A stretch of DNA of 61,116 nt from JAHJRJ01 sp037443685 (GCA_037443685.1 JBBINX010000006.1:1-61116), one strand, 5' to 3'; counted from the stretch's first letter, positions 1 through 9,274 are shown. Notes: generated by a model not told the origin, from the letters alone. Program-made: numbers and translations.

Positions 1-1196
1 ATGGAAATGAAAACCTCCCGAAGATTATCAACTCTTTGGTTACTCAGCCTTCGGGAAATTCGGCAAGAACCGTTCCCGAGCTCGATTACAGAATTTGTCG
101 CAGACGCGAAGGCATTGTACCGGCAACACTCCGCGCAGTTGTGGAAAAACGCTCTTACTACAAACATAAAAAACAACAGTTAAAACGTGATGACAACCCG
201 CTATGGCAGGTTTACGATAACCGCCAGTCGGCGTTAAAGTGGATGCTTGTAACTTGCTTCGGATATTTGGGTTATAAGAATGCCCGCTTCGGCAAAATTG
301 AAGCTCACGAGTCGGTGAATGCTTTTTCGCGCGATGCAATTTTACAGGCGAAGGAGATTGCCGAAAGCCACGGCTTCAAACTTCTGCACGCAATCATTGA
401 TTGTATGTGGCTAAAAAAAGCGGGAGCTACAGAAAACGATTACATAGATTTGTGTAAAGAGATAGAGTTAGAAGTTGGTATCGATATTTCGCTCGAAGGA
501 ATTTACAACTGGATACTTTTTCCCGCATCGAAGATGGATGCAAAACTTCCAACTGCTAACAGATATGTTGGATCTTACAAAAGCGGTGAAGTAAAAATTC
601 GTGGTATAGAAACTCGCAGAAAAGATACGCCCAAGTTTATTAAGAATATGCAAGCAGCAATGTTGGAAAAATTATCGTCGGCACAATCGGTTGCTGAAGT
701 CGCTGCCCTAGTCCCTGAAGTTTTAGAAGTTGCAAAAGAATTTGTTATGCGACTTCAACGCGGAACCGTTAACCCGATGGAGCTTGTAATACGCCGCAAC
801 ATTTCGCAGGAGGCGAGCGAGTATTCCAACAACAGCGTTAATGCGGTAGTTACGCGTATGATTGAAGAATCGGGAGTTCACCTTGCGGCGGGCGAGAGAA
901 TAGAGTATATATTGATTGACCAATCGGGTAAGCGCAAACCGGAAAAAGCCAAACCGCTTTCGCTGTATGCTTTCGAAGACGGTTATGATATAAAAAAATA
1001 CACAGAGCTTGCGCTTAAAGCTGCCGAAACACTCCTCCTTCCGTTTGGGTGGGATGTGGAAAGGTTGAAGGAGAAATTTGATGAAAAATATAAGTTTTGT
1101 GATAATAAAACTAAAAAAATAAAAAAAAAGATAGGAAAAGATAATGAGCCAGTTACTTCGGCGAATTTCCATAGATCCCAATATTTGTTTTGGTAA
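1..1196 (+). CDS. Family-B DNA polymerase, C-terminal part (cut by left edge)
   Basis: Polymerase palm/fingers/thumb part of a family-B (Pol II/archaeal-like) DNA polymerase. The frame is open to position 3, so the TTG at 36 is not a real start; the exonuclease domain and motif A lie outside the window. Seen: GIVPATLRAVVEKR near 111-160, motif B NRQSALKWMLVTCFGYLGY at about 219-275, and a post-motif-C block NRYVGSYKSGEVKIRGIE at about 560-615 that matches the family's K/N-RYxG region. Motif C reads HAIIDCMWL (Asp codon 399-401) instead of YxDTDS, so only the second Asp is kept. That Asp is the metal-binding one in characterised family-B enzymes. The tail is Lys-rich, and the stop overlaps a decayed toxin-antitoxin remnant. 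Probably an accessory or repair polymerase; function inferred. Confidence 0.82.
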   Translation, partial: GNENLPKIINSLVTQPSGNSARTVPELDYRICRRREGIVPATLRAVVEKRSYYKHKKQQLKRDDNPLWQVYDNRQSALKWMLVTCFGYLGYKNARFGKIEAHESVNAFSRDAILQAKEIAESHGFKLLHAIIDCMWLKKAGATENDYIDLCKEIELEVGIDISLEGIYNWILFPASKMDAKLPTANRYVGSYKSGEVKIRGIETRRKDTPKFIKNMQAAMLEKLSSAQSVAEVAALVPEVLEVAKEFVMRLQRGTVNPMELVIRRNISQEASEYSNNSVNAVVTRMIEESGVHLAAGERIEYILIDQSGKRKPEKAKPLSLYAFEDGYDIKKYTELALKAAETLLLPFGWDVERLKEKFDEKYKFCDNKTKKIKKKIGKDNEPVTSANFHRSQYLFW

Positions 1197-1218
1197 ACCC
1201 TTAATTGGGAATGCGTAA
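1144..1218 (+). pseudogene. DUF433 antitoxin, N-terminal remnant
   Basis: A 24-codon frame starting ATG at 1144 reads MSQLLRRISIDPNICFGKPL and then IGNA before TAA. The RI(S/T)IDPNICxGKPxI string is the hallmark start of DUF433 proteins (about 75 aa, usually the antitoxin paired with a DUF5615 PIN-like toxin). About two thirds of the protein is missing, and the next bases are already DUF5615 sequence in another frame. It overlaps the polymerase stop out of frame. Recognised by eye from the motif only. Confidence 0.6.
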
Positions 1219-1550
1219 CCAAGAACTTTTTTGTGCTGCTGGATATGAAGTAAATACTGTTCAAGAGGGAGGTTTTCAGGGAAGCTCCGATTAAAAATTA
1301 TTTAAAGTTTGTTATAGTGCAAAATATTGTTTAGTTACACTGGAGAGTGATTTTTCGAATCCAATTCATTCCCTATTGGATTAATTAAGTGGAATTGTTG
1401 TTATACGTGTTTTCCCGAAATCCAAGTCTTGAACTTTTAAAAAATTTAATTGAGTCTTTTATCACGATGCTCCTTGATATTCGTTTGGGAAAACAATTTT
1501 TAATTCTGCGGCCTAGAAAAATAAAAATATATCAACCGGAAAAAAATTGA
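1211..1550 (+). pseudogene. DUF5615 PIN-like toxin, frameshifted remnant
   Basis: Pieces of a DUF5615 (Mut7-C/PIN-like) protein in two frames. From 1211 the frame reads FCAAGYEVNTVQEGGFQGSSD, then an in-frame TAA at 1292. It continues KLFKVCYSAKYCLVTLESDF, a further stop, and SGIVVIRVFPKSKS. After a frame change near 1428 it reads LELLKNLIESF and later LGKQFLILRPRKIKIYQPE, ending TGA at 1548-1550. This order (AGYEV-TVQE-QGSSD, then TLxxDFSNP, then GIVVIR, then RPxxIxIY) is the DUF5615 layout. The N-terminal Asp-containing strand is lost together with the rest of the upstream DUF433 gene, so the locus must be dead. Confidence 0.62.
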
Positions 1551-1660
1551 AACTACTTCTATTTTTCGGCTTATCGAATTTAAACTCAGTATTTTTATCA
1601 TGCTCCTGCTTTTAATCAAATAAATGATTATCTTAATAAGAATTTAAAATTATATTATTA

Positions 1661-2731
1661 ATGAATACATTAAATATTGGCAATTTGAGCATTCCTCTTC
1701 CACTTATACAGGGCGGAATGGGAGTGGGAATTTCCCTTTCTGGACTTGCAGCAGCCGTAGCTAACGAAGGCGGTATAGGTGTTATTTCAAGTGCTGGTTT
1801 GGGACTTTTATACAAAAAATTTTCTAACAATTTTTTAGAAGCAAGCATATTAGGACTAAAAGAAGAGCTACGAAAAGCCCGTGAAAAAACATCCGGTGTT
1901 ATTGGTGTAAATATTATGGTCGCGATGTCGAACTTTACCGATATGGTAAAAACAGCTATATCCGAAAAAGCAGATATTATTTTTGCCGGAGCTGGACTTC
2001 CGCTCGATTTACCAAGCTTCCTGAAGAAAGACAGCGTTACAAAATTAGCTCCGATTGTCTCGTCGGGACGGGCAGCAAAAATTATTTGTGAGAAATGGAA
2101 AAAAAATTATGACTACCTTCCCGATGCAATTGTGGTAGAGGGACCGAAAGCGGGCGGACATTTAGGATTTAAACTTGAACAGATAGACGATGAAAATTAT
2201 GCACTCGAAAAATTAATTCCTGAGGTAGTGAAAGAAGTTAAACAATTTGAAGAAATGTACAATCAGCAGATACCGGTAATAGCAGCAGGTGGAATTTATA
2301 CTGGCGAAGATATATACAACATTATGCAATTAGGTGCTTCAGGTGTTCAGATGGGAACACGTTTTGTAACTACCGAAGAATGCGATGCCTCGAAAGAGTT
2401 TAAGCAATCTTATATCGACGCTCGTCGCGAGGATATTGAAATCATTAATAGTCCTGTGGGAATGCCGGGGCGAGCTCTTGGCAGCAGTTTTCTTGAGAAA
2501 GTTAAAGAAGGAAAACGTATTCCTTTACACTGTCCGTTTCAATGTATTAAGACTTGTGAAGTATCGAGCAGTCCATATTGTATAATCACTGCTTTGATAA
2601 ATGCATTAAAAGGGAATTTCGAGAAAGGTTATGCCTTCTGCGGATCGAACGCCTTCAAGGCAAGACAAATTACTACAGTGAGGGAGCTTATACAAAATCT
2701 AATTGATGAGTTTAAAGCTCATGTGAAGTAA
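1661..2731 (+). CDS. Nitronate monooxygenase / FabK-like flavoprotein
   Basis: FMN-dependent TIM-barrel enzyme of the nitronate monooxygenase (2-nitropropane dioxygenase) family, 356 aa. Seen: PLIQGGMGVGISLSGLAAAV near the N-terminus (family start block), EGPKAGGHLGF around residue 165 (the phosphate/His region of the active site), and VIAAGGIYTGEDI plus GASGVQMGTRF around 210-235 (FMN phosphate-binding loop). A C-terminal Cys-rich stretch CPFQCIKTC...SPYC is typical of one NMO subgroup. It could oxidise nitronates or act as an enoyl-ACP reductase relative; the sequence does not decide. Single gene, preceded by an AT-rich leader of about 110 bases after the toxin remnant. Confidence 0.85.
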   Translation: MNTLNIGNLSIPLPLIQGGMGVGISLSGLAAAVANEGGIGVISSAGLGLLYKKFSNNFLEASILGLKEELRKAREKTSGVIGVNIMVAMSNFTDMVKTAISEKADIIFAGAGLPLDLPSFLKKDSVTKLAPIVSSGRAAKIICEKWKKNYDYLPDAIVVEGPKAGGHLGFKLEQIDDENYALEKLIPEVVKEVKQFEEMYNQQIPVIAAGGIYTGEDIYNIMQLGASGVQMGTRFVTTEECDASKEFKQSYIDARREDIEIINSPVGMPGRALGSSFLEKVKEGKRIPLHCPFQCIKTCEVSSSPYCIITALINALKGNFEKGYAFCGSNAFKARQITTVRELIQNLIDEFKAHVK

Positions 2732-2764
2732 ACTCTAAATTCCCCGGAAGGAATCTCATCCTAT

Positions 2765-2792
2765 TCCCGAAGGGACTCTCGTCTCATCGGGA
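2765..2792. repeat. TCCCGA...TCGGGA palindrome between convergent genes
   Basis: Arms TCCCGA (2765-2770) and TCGGGA (2787-2792) flank a 16-base loop in the 142-base gap between two convergent genes. The same arm sequence recurs at about 21602-21619 and 48637-48653, suggesting a dispersed REP-like palindrome. No U-run follows, so it is a poor terminator. Confidence 0.4.
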
Positions 2793-2873
2793 CGCAGAAA
2801 AATCTGAATTCGCCAGAGGTAAATTAAACAAATTCAAATTTTATAAAAAATCCAAAACGTTCGGATTTAGGAT

Positions 2874-3362
2874 TTACCTTTCAAATACGCCGATAATTTT
2901 GGCAGCTGCGATTACTTTCCCTTCAATCGCTTTCTGAAATGTTTTAAGCGATGTATGTTTATCGAGCTCGAGTTTTTCAATACTCAAAGCATATATACTA
3001 ACTTCGTATTTATGAGGTCCTGAACCTGTCGGTGGTTGTGGTCCACCATAACCGTTCCAACCGAATGTATTGTAAATTTCTTTTGAACCATGAGGCATTT
3101 TGTTAGTTAAAGATGCTCCTTCTTCAATCGTGTTTACCTGCCTAGGAATATTAATAACCATCCAGTGAACCCAGTTATTTGCAATCGGATGAAGGTCGAT
3201 TATTGTTAAAGCAAATGAATTTGTTCCGGTTGGTACATTTTCCCATGATAATGGAATGGATATATTTTTACCACCTATAACCCCGGTAGTTGCATATTTT
3301 GTAGGTATTACTTTACCATTTTCAAATGCTTTTGAATTAAGTTTGAATTTATTGATGTTCAT
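2874..3362 (-). CDS. YbhB/YbcL-type PEBP family protein
   Basis: Phosphatidylethanolamine-binding-protein fold (Raf kinase inhibitor-like, bacterial YbhB/YbcL group), about 162 aa, probably cytoplasmic. Seen: GKxIPxKYATTG, PLSWENVPTGTNSFALTIID, then NNWVHWMVINIP (the anion-binding HW block) and a GWNGYGGPQPPTGSGPHKYE block typical of the family. ATG at 3362 is preferred over the upstream ATG at 3392, because the added ten residues (MCIFLFIGFN) are not part of the fold. Physiological ligand unknown. It stands alone, convergent with the nitronate monooxygenase. Confidence 0.85.
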   Translation of the reverse strand: MNINKFKLNSKAFENGKVIPTKYATTGVIGGKNISIPLSWENVPTGTNSFALTIIDLHPIANNWVHWMVINIPRQVNTIEEGASLTNKMPHGSKEIYNTFGWNGYGGPQPPTGSGPHKYEVSIYALSIEKLELDKHTSLKTFQKAIEGKVIAAAKIIGVFER

Positions 3363-3441
3363 ATTGAACCCTATAAATAAAAAAATGCACAAAAATTTTA
3401 CATAAAGTAAAATCTGAGTGCATAATTGAATGTATTAATAA

Positions 3442-3786
3442 TTATTTTTTTCTAAATGACGCTAATGACCGCTCAACCGTTTCGTGTGTATCGAATACTT
3501 TTATTAACTGCGTAATCACAAAAATAGATTTTACTTTTTTCCCGATTCGAGCAAGTTTCAAATCTCCTTTAGCATTGCGTAAAGATGTTAGCACTGATAT
3601 CAAGCATCCCAATCCTGCGCTGTTCACATATGCGACATCGCCCAAATCAATGATAACCTTGTTGATGTCCTCAGCAATTAAGCTGTATATTTTATCTCTG
3701 ACTTTAGTAGTTTCAGGTTCTCCGATGAGATCCCCAGAAAACGTAAGGACAGCTACATCTTCGATAATTTTTTCTTTAATTCTCAT
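3442..3786 (-). CDS. STAS-domain anti-sigma-factor antagonist
   Basis: Single STAS domain, 114 aa, of the SpoIIAA/RsbV type. These proteins bind and release anti-sigma kinases in partner-switching regulation. Seen: an N-terminal beta strand VAVLTFSGDLIGEPE, then KVIIDLGDVAYVNSAGLGCL, where the Ser in NSAG is the phosphorylation position of the family, then LRNAKGDLKLARIGKKVKSIF. No anti-sigma kinase or phosphatase partner is in the window. Transcribed away from the divergent M24 peptidase at 4016. Confidence 0.87.
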   Translation of the reverse strand: MRIKEKIIEDVAVLTFSGDLIGEPETTKVRDKIYSLIAEDINKVIIDLGDVAYVNSAGLGCLISVLTSLRNAKGDLKLARIGKKVKSIFVITQLIKVFDTHETVERSLASFRKK

Positions 3787-4015
3787 TTTTACCCTTCTTG
3801 GATGTTTATTTTCGGTTAATCTTAAGTAAATATTTAGATAAAATCAAGTTAGTGCATTATAAAACAGCTATTTTTGATTTTCTTGCACAATTAATTAGGC
3901 ATTGGTTAAATATTAATCCGTGTAACTTATTTAAATAAATAGAGTTAGTATTTATATATTTTGTTTTCTCAGATAGCATTGTTAAATTATAACAATAAAA
4001 CTAAGAAGAATTAAA

Positions 4016-5191
4016 ATGATTAAAGAAAAAATAACTCAAGCTATTGAAATATTAAAAGAAAAAAACATCGATATGTGGTTGACATTTGTGCGAGAAAGCT
4101 CTACAATTCCAGACCCAGCTATCGAGGTTGTAGTCGGAACGAACTGTACTTGGCAAACAGCTTATATTATTACAGCAACTGGTGAAACTATTGCTATTGC
4201 TGGAAGTTTGGATGTAGCAAATCTAAAATCAAAAGGATACTATCGAGAGATTATCGGTTACGTGCAGTCTATCGAAGAACCACTCTTAGAATTATTGAAA
4301 CGGATTAATCCGAAAACCATTGCAATAAATTATTCTACCGACACAGTTATCGCCGACGGTTTGACACACGGGATGTGGTTGCAGTTGATGAGTTATTTTG
4401 AAGGAACACCTTTTAAAGAAAGGATTGTTTCAGCCGAACCGATAATATCTGCACTAAGAGGAAGAAAATCCTTAACCGAATTAAAATTAATTAAAGTTGC
4501 TATAAAGGAAACATTGAAAATTTTCGATAAAGTTACAAAATTTATAAAGCCGGGAAAGACCGAGATAGATGTTGCCAACTTTATTTTGAAAGAAGTAAAA
4601 TATTTAGGCGTTGAAACTGCATGGGATAAAGAGTATTGTCCTTCGGTTTTTACTGGGCCGGAATCAGCTGGCGCGCATGCAGGACCAACAAAAAGAAAAA
4701 TTGAAGGCGGACATATCTTGAATATCGATTTTGGTATAAAATGGCGAGGGTACTGTTCCGATTTACAACGCACTTGGTATATAAAAAGAAAAGGTGAAAA
4801 AACTCATCCGAAGGAAGTTGCCCAGGGATTTAATACAATAATAGAAGCTATACAGCTTGCTGCAAATAAACTAAAACCAGGCGTTCAAGGATGTGAGGTT
4901 GACGGTGCTGCACGCAGTCATATTATATCCAAAGGTTATGCTGAATATCCTCACGGACTCGGTCATCAGATTGGGCGTGTTGCTCACGATGGAGGAGGTG
5001 GACTTTTCCCGCGGTGGGACCGCTATGGAACCCTTCCTTTTAAACAGGTCGAGGAGGGACAGGTATATACACTCGAACCGCGACTGACCGTAGAGGGACA
5101 CGGTATAGCAACAGTCGAAGAAATGGTTGTAGTAACCAATGATGGGTGTGAATTTTTATCGAAACCGCAGAAAAAAATATATATTGTATAG
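4016..5191 (+). CDS. M24 family (Xaa-Pro) metallopeptidase
   Basis: Pita-bread-fold peptidase, 391 aa, with a creatinase-like N-terminal domain (residues 1 to about 150) and a C-terminal catalytic domain. The five metal ligands are visible: Asp in NIDFG, Asp in CSDLQRT, His in HGLGHQIGR, Glu in TLEPRL and Glu in VEEMV. Substrate may be a proline-containing di- or oligopeptide, but other M24 members cleave C-N bonds in small molecules, so the exact activity is open. It starts with an AAGAAG-type site just upstream of ATG. The gene precedes plsY by 60 bases and may share its transcript. Confidence 0.88.
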   Translation: MIKEKITQAIEILKEKNIDMWLTFVRESSTIPDPAIEVVVGTNCTWQTAYIITATGETIAIAGSLDVANLKSKGYYREIIGYVQSIEEPLLELLKRINPKTIAINYSTDTVIADGLTHGMWLQLMSYFEGTPFKERIVSAEPIISALRGRKSLTELKLIKVAIKETLKIFDKVTKFIKPGKTEIDVANFILKEVKYLGVETAWDKEYCPSVFTGPESAGAHAGPTKRKIEGGHILNIDFGIKWRGYCSDLQRTWYIKRKGEKTHPKEVAQGFNTIIEAIQLAANKLKPGVQGCEVDGAARSHIISKGYAEYPHGLGHQIGRVAHDGGGGLFPRWDRYGTLPFKQVEEGQVYTLEPRLTVEGHGIATVEEMVVVTNDGCEFLSKPQKKIYIV

Positions 5192-5251
5192 TAGTCTTGA
5201 TTCTAACTATCATTTTATTTATCTTTTAGTGGTTAAATTTTAGGAAAATCA

Positions 5252-5923
5252 ATGTTATCACTCATCTATGTTATATTTTTAAGTTATTTGGTAGGTTCTA
5301 TACCAACGAGCATAATTGTTGCAAAGATCGTGAAAGGGATAGATATTCGTCAACACGGGAGTGGTAATGCTGGTGGTACGAACGTAATAAGAGTTTTAGG
5401 GTTAAAAGAAGGAATCTTTGTAATACTTTTCGATATCTTCAAGGGTTTTTTAGCGACCGTCTTTATCGCCAAACTAATGTATTCGCCGTTCCCATTTAGA
5501 AACCTAACTCCATTGGAAGATTTTACTATCGTCCAGATTTTAGCTGGAATTGCTGCGATTATCGGACATATATGGACTGTATTCGGAGGTTTCAAAGGAG
5601 GCAAAGGTATAGCGACTACAGCGGGTATGTTAATTGGTCTCGCTCCCATAGATATATTGATAACCATTGGAGTTTTTACTTTAGTATTCATAATCTCTCG
5701 ATACGTTTCCTTAGGTTCGATAAGCGCCGCAGTTGCATTTCCATTTACATTGTTCTTCAGAGAAAATATTTTAAAAGCAGAAGTTGAAGGATATGGCACC
5801 TTGATCTTTTTCTCGATTGGAATTGCACTACTTTTGATTTTTACTCATCGTGCAAACATTAAACGCCTCATCGAAGGTAGGGAACATAAGATTACAAGTT
5901 TAAAATTATTTAAAAGGAAATGA
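5252..5923 (+). CDS. plsY: Glycerol-3-phosphate acyltransferase PlsY
   Basis: Inner-membrane acyl-phosphate:glycerol-3-phosphate acyltransferase, the first acylation step of phospholipid synthesis, 223 aa. Motif 1 GSIPTSIIV, motif 2 HGSGNAGGTNVIRVLG and motif 3 GHIWTVFGGFKGGKGIATTAG are all present, as are five or so hydrophobic segments. It is followed with a 4-base ATGA overlap by gpsA, which makes its substrate sn-glycerol-3-phosphate, so the two are translationally coupled steps of one pathway. A short charged tail (KLFKRK) ends the protein. Confidence 0.96.
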   Translation: MLSLIYVIFLSYLVGSIPTSIIVAKIVKGIDIRQHGSGNAGGTNVIRVLGLKEGIFVILFDIFKGFLATVFIAKLMYSPFPFRNLTPLEDFTIVQILAGIAAIIGHIWTVFGGFKGGKGIATTAGMLIGLAPIDILITIGVFTLVFIISRYVSLGSISAAVAFPFTLFFRENILKAEVEGYGTLIFFSIGIALLLIFTHRANIKRLIEGREHKITSLKLFKRK

Positions 5924-6918
5924 AAGTTACAGTCATTGGCGCTGGAAGCTGGGGCACGACTCTCGCTCTACTTTTATTTTCGAACCGGCACGATGTTATA
6001 TTATGGTCGTATAGGAAAGAAGACCTTGATAATATAATAAATAAAAGGGAGAACACTGTTTTTCTACCGGGTATAAAGATACCCGACAAATTAACCGTAA
6101 CAAGTGATTTAGAAGAGGCTACTCACAATGCCGATATAATTGTAACAGCCGTTCCCTCGCAGCATTTGCGTTCAGTACTGAAACAAATATCACATCTTAA
6201 CACGCAAAAAGTTATCGTAGTCAACGTTGCCAAAGGAATCGAGAACGATACTTTAATGACGATGTCGGAAGTAATTGCTGAAGTTTTTAGGAGTCATCCC
6301 CCCGTAAAGAGTGTGATACTTTCGGGACCGAGTTTCGCAGAAGAAGTCAGCCAAAAAATACCAACGGCAGTTGTAGTTGCTTCTAACGATATAGAAACGG
6401 CAAAATTCATTCAAAGAATTTTTCTTACTCCTTACTTCAGAGTATATGTATCGGGTGACGTGCGTGGGGTTGAATTAGGTGGTTCGTTAAAAAATGTAAT
6501 TGCAATCGGAGCTGGTTTATGTGACGGCGCCGGTTATGGTGATAACACAAAAGCAGCAATAATGACTCGCGGTATCGTTGAAATTGCACGTCTCGGAACA
6601 GAGATGAATGCAAACCCGAAAACCTTTTCCGGACTTTCGGGAATCGGTGATTTGATCGCAACGTGCATGAGCAAGCATAGTCGTAATCGATATGTCGGTG
6701 AAGAAATTGGTAAAGGTCATAAACTTTCTGATGTTTTAAGTAAAATGGTGATGGTTGCTGAGGGCATTCAAACCACTATATCAGCTTGGCATCTTGCAAA
6801 AAAACTCAACGTCGAGGTTCCAATTATCAATGAAGTTTACAATGTACTTTTCAATGGTAAAGACCCGCACGATGCAACTATGGATTTGATGACGCGCGAC
6901 CCCAAAGGTGAGTTGTAA
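5920..6918 (+). CDS. gpsA: NAD(P)H-dependent glycerol-3-phosphate dehydrogenase
   Basis: Reduces dihydroxyacetone phosphate to sn-glycerol-3-phosphate for phospholipid synthesis, 332 aa. N-terminal Rossmann motif VIGAGSWGTTLALLL; VNVAKGIE and LSGPSFAEEV mid-protein; the catalytic Lys lies in GGSLKNVIAIGAGLCDG; FSGLSGIGDLIATC and SRNRYVGEEIG follow. The start overlaps the plsY stop by four bases. recG follows after 38 bases. All family landmarks are intact. Confidence 0.97.
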   Translation: MKVTVIGAGSWGTTLALLLFSNRHDVILWSYRKEDLDNIINKRENTVFLPGIKIPDKLTVTSDLEEATHNADIIVTAVPSQHLRSVLKQISHLNTQKVIVVNVAKGIENDTLMTMSEVIAEVFRSHPPVKSVILSGPSFAEEVSQKIPTAVVVASNDIETAKFIQRIFLTPYFRVYVSGDVRGVELGGSLKNVIAIGAGLCDGAGYGDNTKAAIMTRGIVEIARLGTEMNANPKTFSGLSGIGDLIATCMSKHSRNRYVGEEIGKGHKLSDVLSKMVMVAEGIQTTISAWHLAKKLNVEVPIINEVYNVLFNGKDPHDATMDLMTRDPKGEL

Positions 6919-6956
6919 TTTTATTTATCCAATACTCAAACTCCGGCTAACGGTAA

Positions 6957-9194
6957 ATGGTAAAATTATCACACGTAGCAACTGATATCAATACACCTGT
7001 TCAATTTATTAAAGGAATCGGACCTCGGCGCGCTGAAATTTTTGCTCGACACGGTATCAAAACAGTTCGCGATATTCTTTATTATTTCCCATTCGATTAT
7101 CTAAATCTAACTGAAATATCATCAATAGGTTCCCTCCGCAGATTAGCAGATACGAATAAATTAGTATCTGTGATAGGAAAAGTGAAAGCGATTGATATCG
7201 TAGGAAGACCACCTCGAAGACGATGTGTTATTATTATCGGCGACAAATCGGGCACACTACCATTAGTATTTTTTCAAAATATTAATTACTTCAAATCGGC
7301 TTTTCAGTTAGAGGAAACTATTGCAGTCTCTGGCAAAATAAACAACTATATGAATCGTGTTCAGATTGTGCATCCACGAATTGACCGTGTAGATGTCAAC
7401 GAAGGAAACGATATAACGGGTTTCTTACACACAAAAGGTTTGATACCTAAATATTCATCTAATGAAGACTTCAGATTAGCGAGAATTACTGATACGGTTT
7501 TTCGTAAGATTATGAAGAACGTTGTTGAACAATATGCACAGTCAGTTGAAGAGATACTCCCAGAGAAAATTTTAGTTAACAATAATTTAGTTACATTAGC
7601 AAAAGCATTGCACGATGTTCATTTCCCTTTATCTGACACCGAAAAAGATACTGCTCGTCAAAGGTTAAAGTTTGACGAATGGTTCTTTTTTCAACTTTTA
7701 CAGGCATACAGAAAGAAAAAAAATAAAGTTGACCTCCCTGGTATTCCATTTAAAATAGAGAGCAAGTTAGCTCGCCGTTTGGTTGATTCGCTGCCATTTA
7801 AATTGACTAAAGCTCAAATTCGTGTAATCAAAGAAATTACGACCGATATGCATCAACCCAAACCAATGAACCGGCTGCTTCAAGGCGACGTTGGTAGTGG
7901 AAAAACTATCGTTGCCATCATCGCTATGCTCATTGCGATCGAAAACAATTATCAGGTAGCGTTCATGGCTCCTACAGAAATTTTAGCCGAGCAGCATCAC
8001 AAAACACTCATTAAATTCTTAGGAAACTTACCAGTAAACGTACGGTTACTCATCGGTGGACAGCGAAGAGCTTTACGTCAAGATATTTTGGAAGATATCA
8101 AACGAGGAACCGTAAATATCATAGTCGGTACACACGCACTGACCCAGGAAAAAGTTGAATTTGCAAACGTTGGATTGGTCATAATTGACGAACAGCACCG
8201 ATTTGGTGTTGCACAAAGAGCCGAATTGATGCGCAAAGGAAAAGAAAGCATTAAAGTAACGCCCGATGTAATAGTTATGACAGCTACACCTATCCCACGT
8301 ACATTATCACTCACTGTTTATGGAGACTTAGACATTTCAGTAATAGACGAGATGCCTAAAGACAGGAAGAGCATTCGAACTCTCATCATACCCGAATCGA
8401 GCCCAGACAAACTTCATAGGATGATGCGGGAACATATACAAAGAGGAGAGCAAGTATATATTATATATCCGATCATCGAAGAATCAGAAAAGGTTGACCT
8501 GAAAGCGGCAGTAGAAAATTTTGAGATACTCAAAAACAAGATCTTCCCCGATTTTCGAGTTGCGCTTATCCATGGCCGTCTGTCGTCCGAAGAGAAAGAT
8601 AAAGTAATGGACGACTTTAAAAATAAGCGGATAGATATACTAGTATCTACGACCGTTATCGAAGTTGGTATCGACATACCGAATGCAACGCTGATGGTAA
8701 TCGAACATGCTGAAAGATTCGGGCTTTCACAGTTGCATCAACTGCGCGGTCGTGTAGGCAGGGGAGCAGACCAATCTTTTTGTGTATTAATCGTGCCAGA
8801 CTGGCTCGCACAGATAGCAGGGAGGCGATCACACACACAAGGAATTTTATACGGCGATAATAGTCAATTTTCCACAAATTTTAGCGATTTTGACCAGCAA
8901 AATGCTCTGACCAGAATTCTAACAATGCTCGAAACGTTAGATGGATTTAAAATTGCCGAAGTCGATTTGAAACTTAGAGGTCCGGGAGATTTCTTCGGTA
9001 CACGCCAGAGCGGTTTACCCGAATTGCATATTGCCAATGTGCTTGAAGACAGAAAAATAATTTTAGCTGCACGTAAGGAAGCTTTCCGTCTTGTCGATAG
9101 CGATCCGCATCTCAGGATAAAAGAAAATCAATGCGTCAGAAAATATTTTTACGATACGCTCAAAGATTCTTTAAACTTTTTTCAGGTCGGTTGA
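6957..9194 (+). CDS. recG: ATP-dependent DNA helicase RecG
   Basis: Branch-migrating helicase that remodels stalled forks and R-loops, 745 aa. N-terminal HhH-like start (PVQFIKGIGPRRAEIF) and wedge/OB domain to about residue 210. Walker A LLQGDVGSGKTIVA is near residue 310, followed by DEQH-type motif II (VIIDEQHRFG), TATPIPRTL, STTVIEVGIDIPNA and QLRGRVGRG, and the RecG-specific DLKLRGPGDFFGTRQSGLP. It is longer than the usual ~690 aa. Part of the excess is a ~40-residue insert (DWLAQIAGRRSHTQG...) between motif VI and the TRG-like C-terminal block. Last gene of the plsY-gpsA-recG run. Confidence 0.96.
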   Translation: MVKLSHVATDINTPVQFIKGIGPRRAEIFARHGIKTVRDILYYFPFDYLNLTEISSIGSLRRLADTNKLVSVIGKVKAIDIVGRPPRRRCVIIIGDKSGTLPLVFFQNINYFKSAFQLEETIAVSGKINNYMNRVQIVHPRIDRVDVNEGNDITGFLHTKGLIPKYSSNEDFRLARITDTVFRKIMKNVVEQYAQSVEEILPEKILVNNNLVTLAKALHDVHFPLSDTEKDTARQRLKFDEWFFFQLLQAYRKKKNKVDLPGIPFKIESKLARRLVDSLPFKLTKAQIRVIKEITTDMHQPKPMNRLLQGDVGSGKTIVAIIAMLIAIENNYQVAFMAPTEILAEQHHKTLIKFLGNLPVNVRLLIGGQRRALRQDILEDIKRGTVNIIVGTHALTQEKVEFANVGLVIIDEQHRFGVAQRAELMRKGKESIKVTPDVIVMTATPIPRTLSLTVYGDLDISVIDEMPKDRKSIRTLIIPESSPDKLHRMMREHIQRGEQVYIIYPIIEESEKVDLKAAVENFEILKNKIFPDFRVALIHGRLSSEEKDKVMDDFKNKRIDILVSTTVIEVGIDIPNATLMVIEHAERFGLSQLHQLRGRVGRGADQSFCVLIVPDWLAQIAGRRSHTQGILYGDNSQFSTNFSDFDQQNALTRILTMLETLDGFKIAEVDLKLRGPGDFFGTRQSGLPELHIANVLEDRKIILAARKEAFRLVDSDPHLRIKENQCVRKYFYDTLKDSLNFFQVG

Positions 9195-9274
9195 ACCTGT
9201 CCAATCATCATTTATCGAACACTTCACTTCCCAAAAAATATTTTCACTTTTTTTTTAAAAAATGCATTTTTTTC

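Noticed and set aside
723..1264. Long minus-strand frames antisense to the polymerase
   Set aside because: They lie opposite a gene with clear family motifs and have unnatural Phe/Lys-rich composition.
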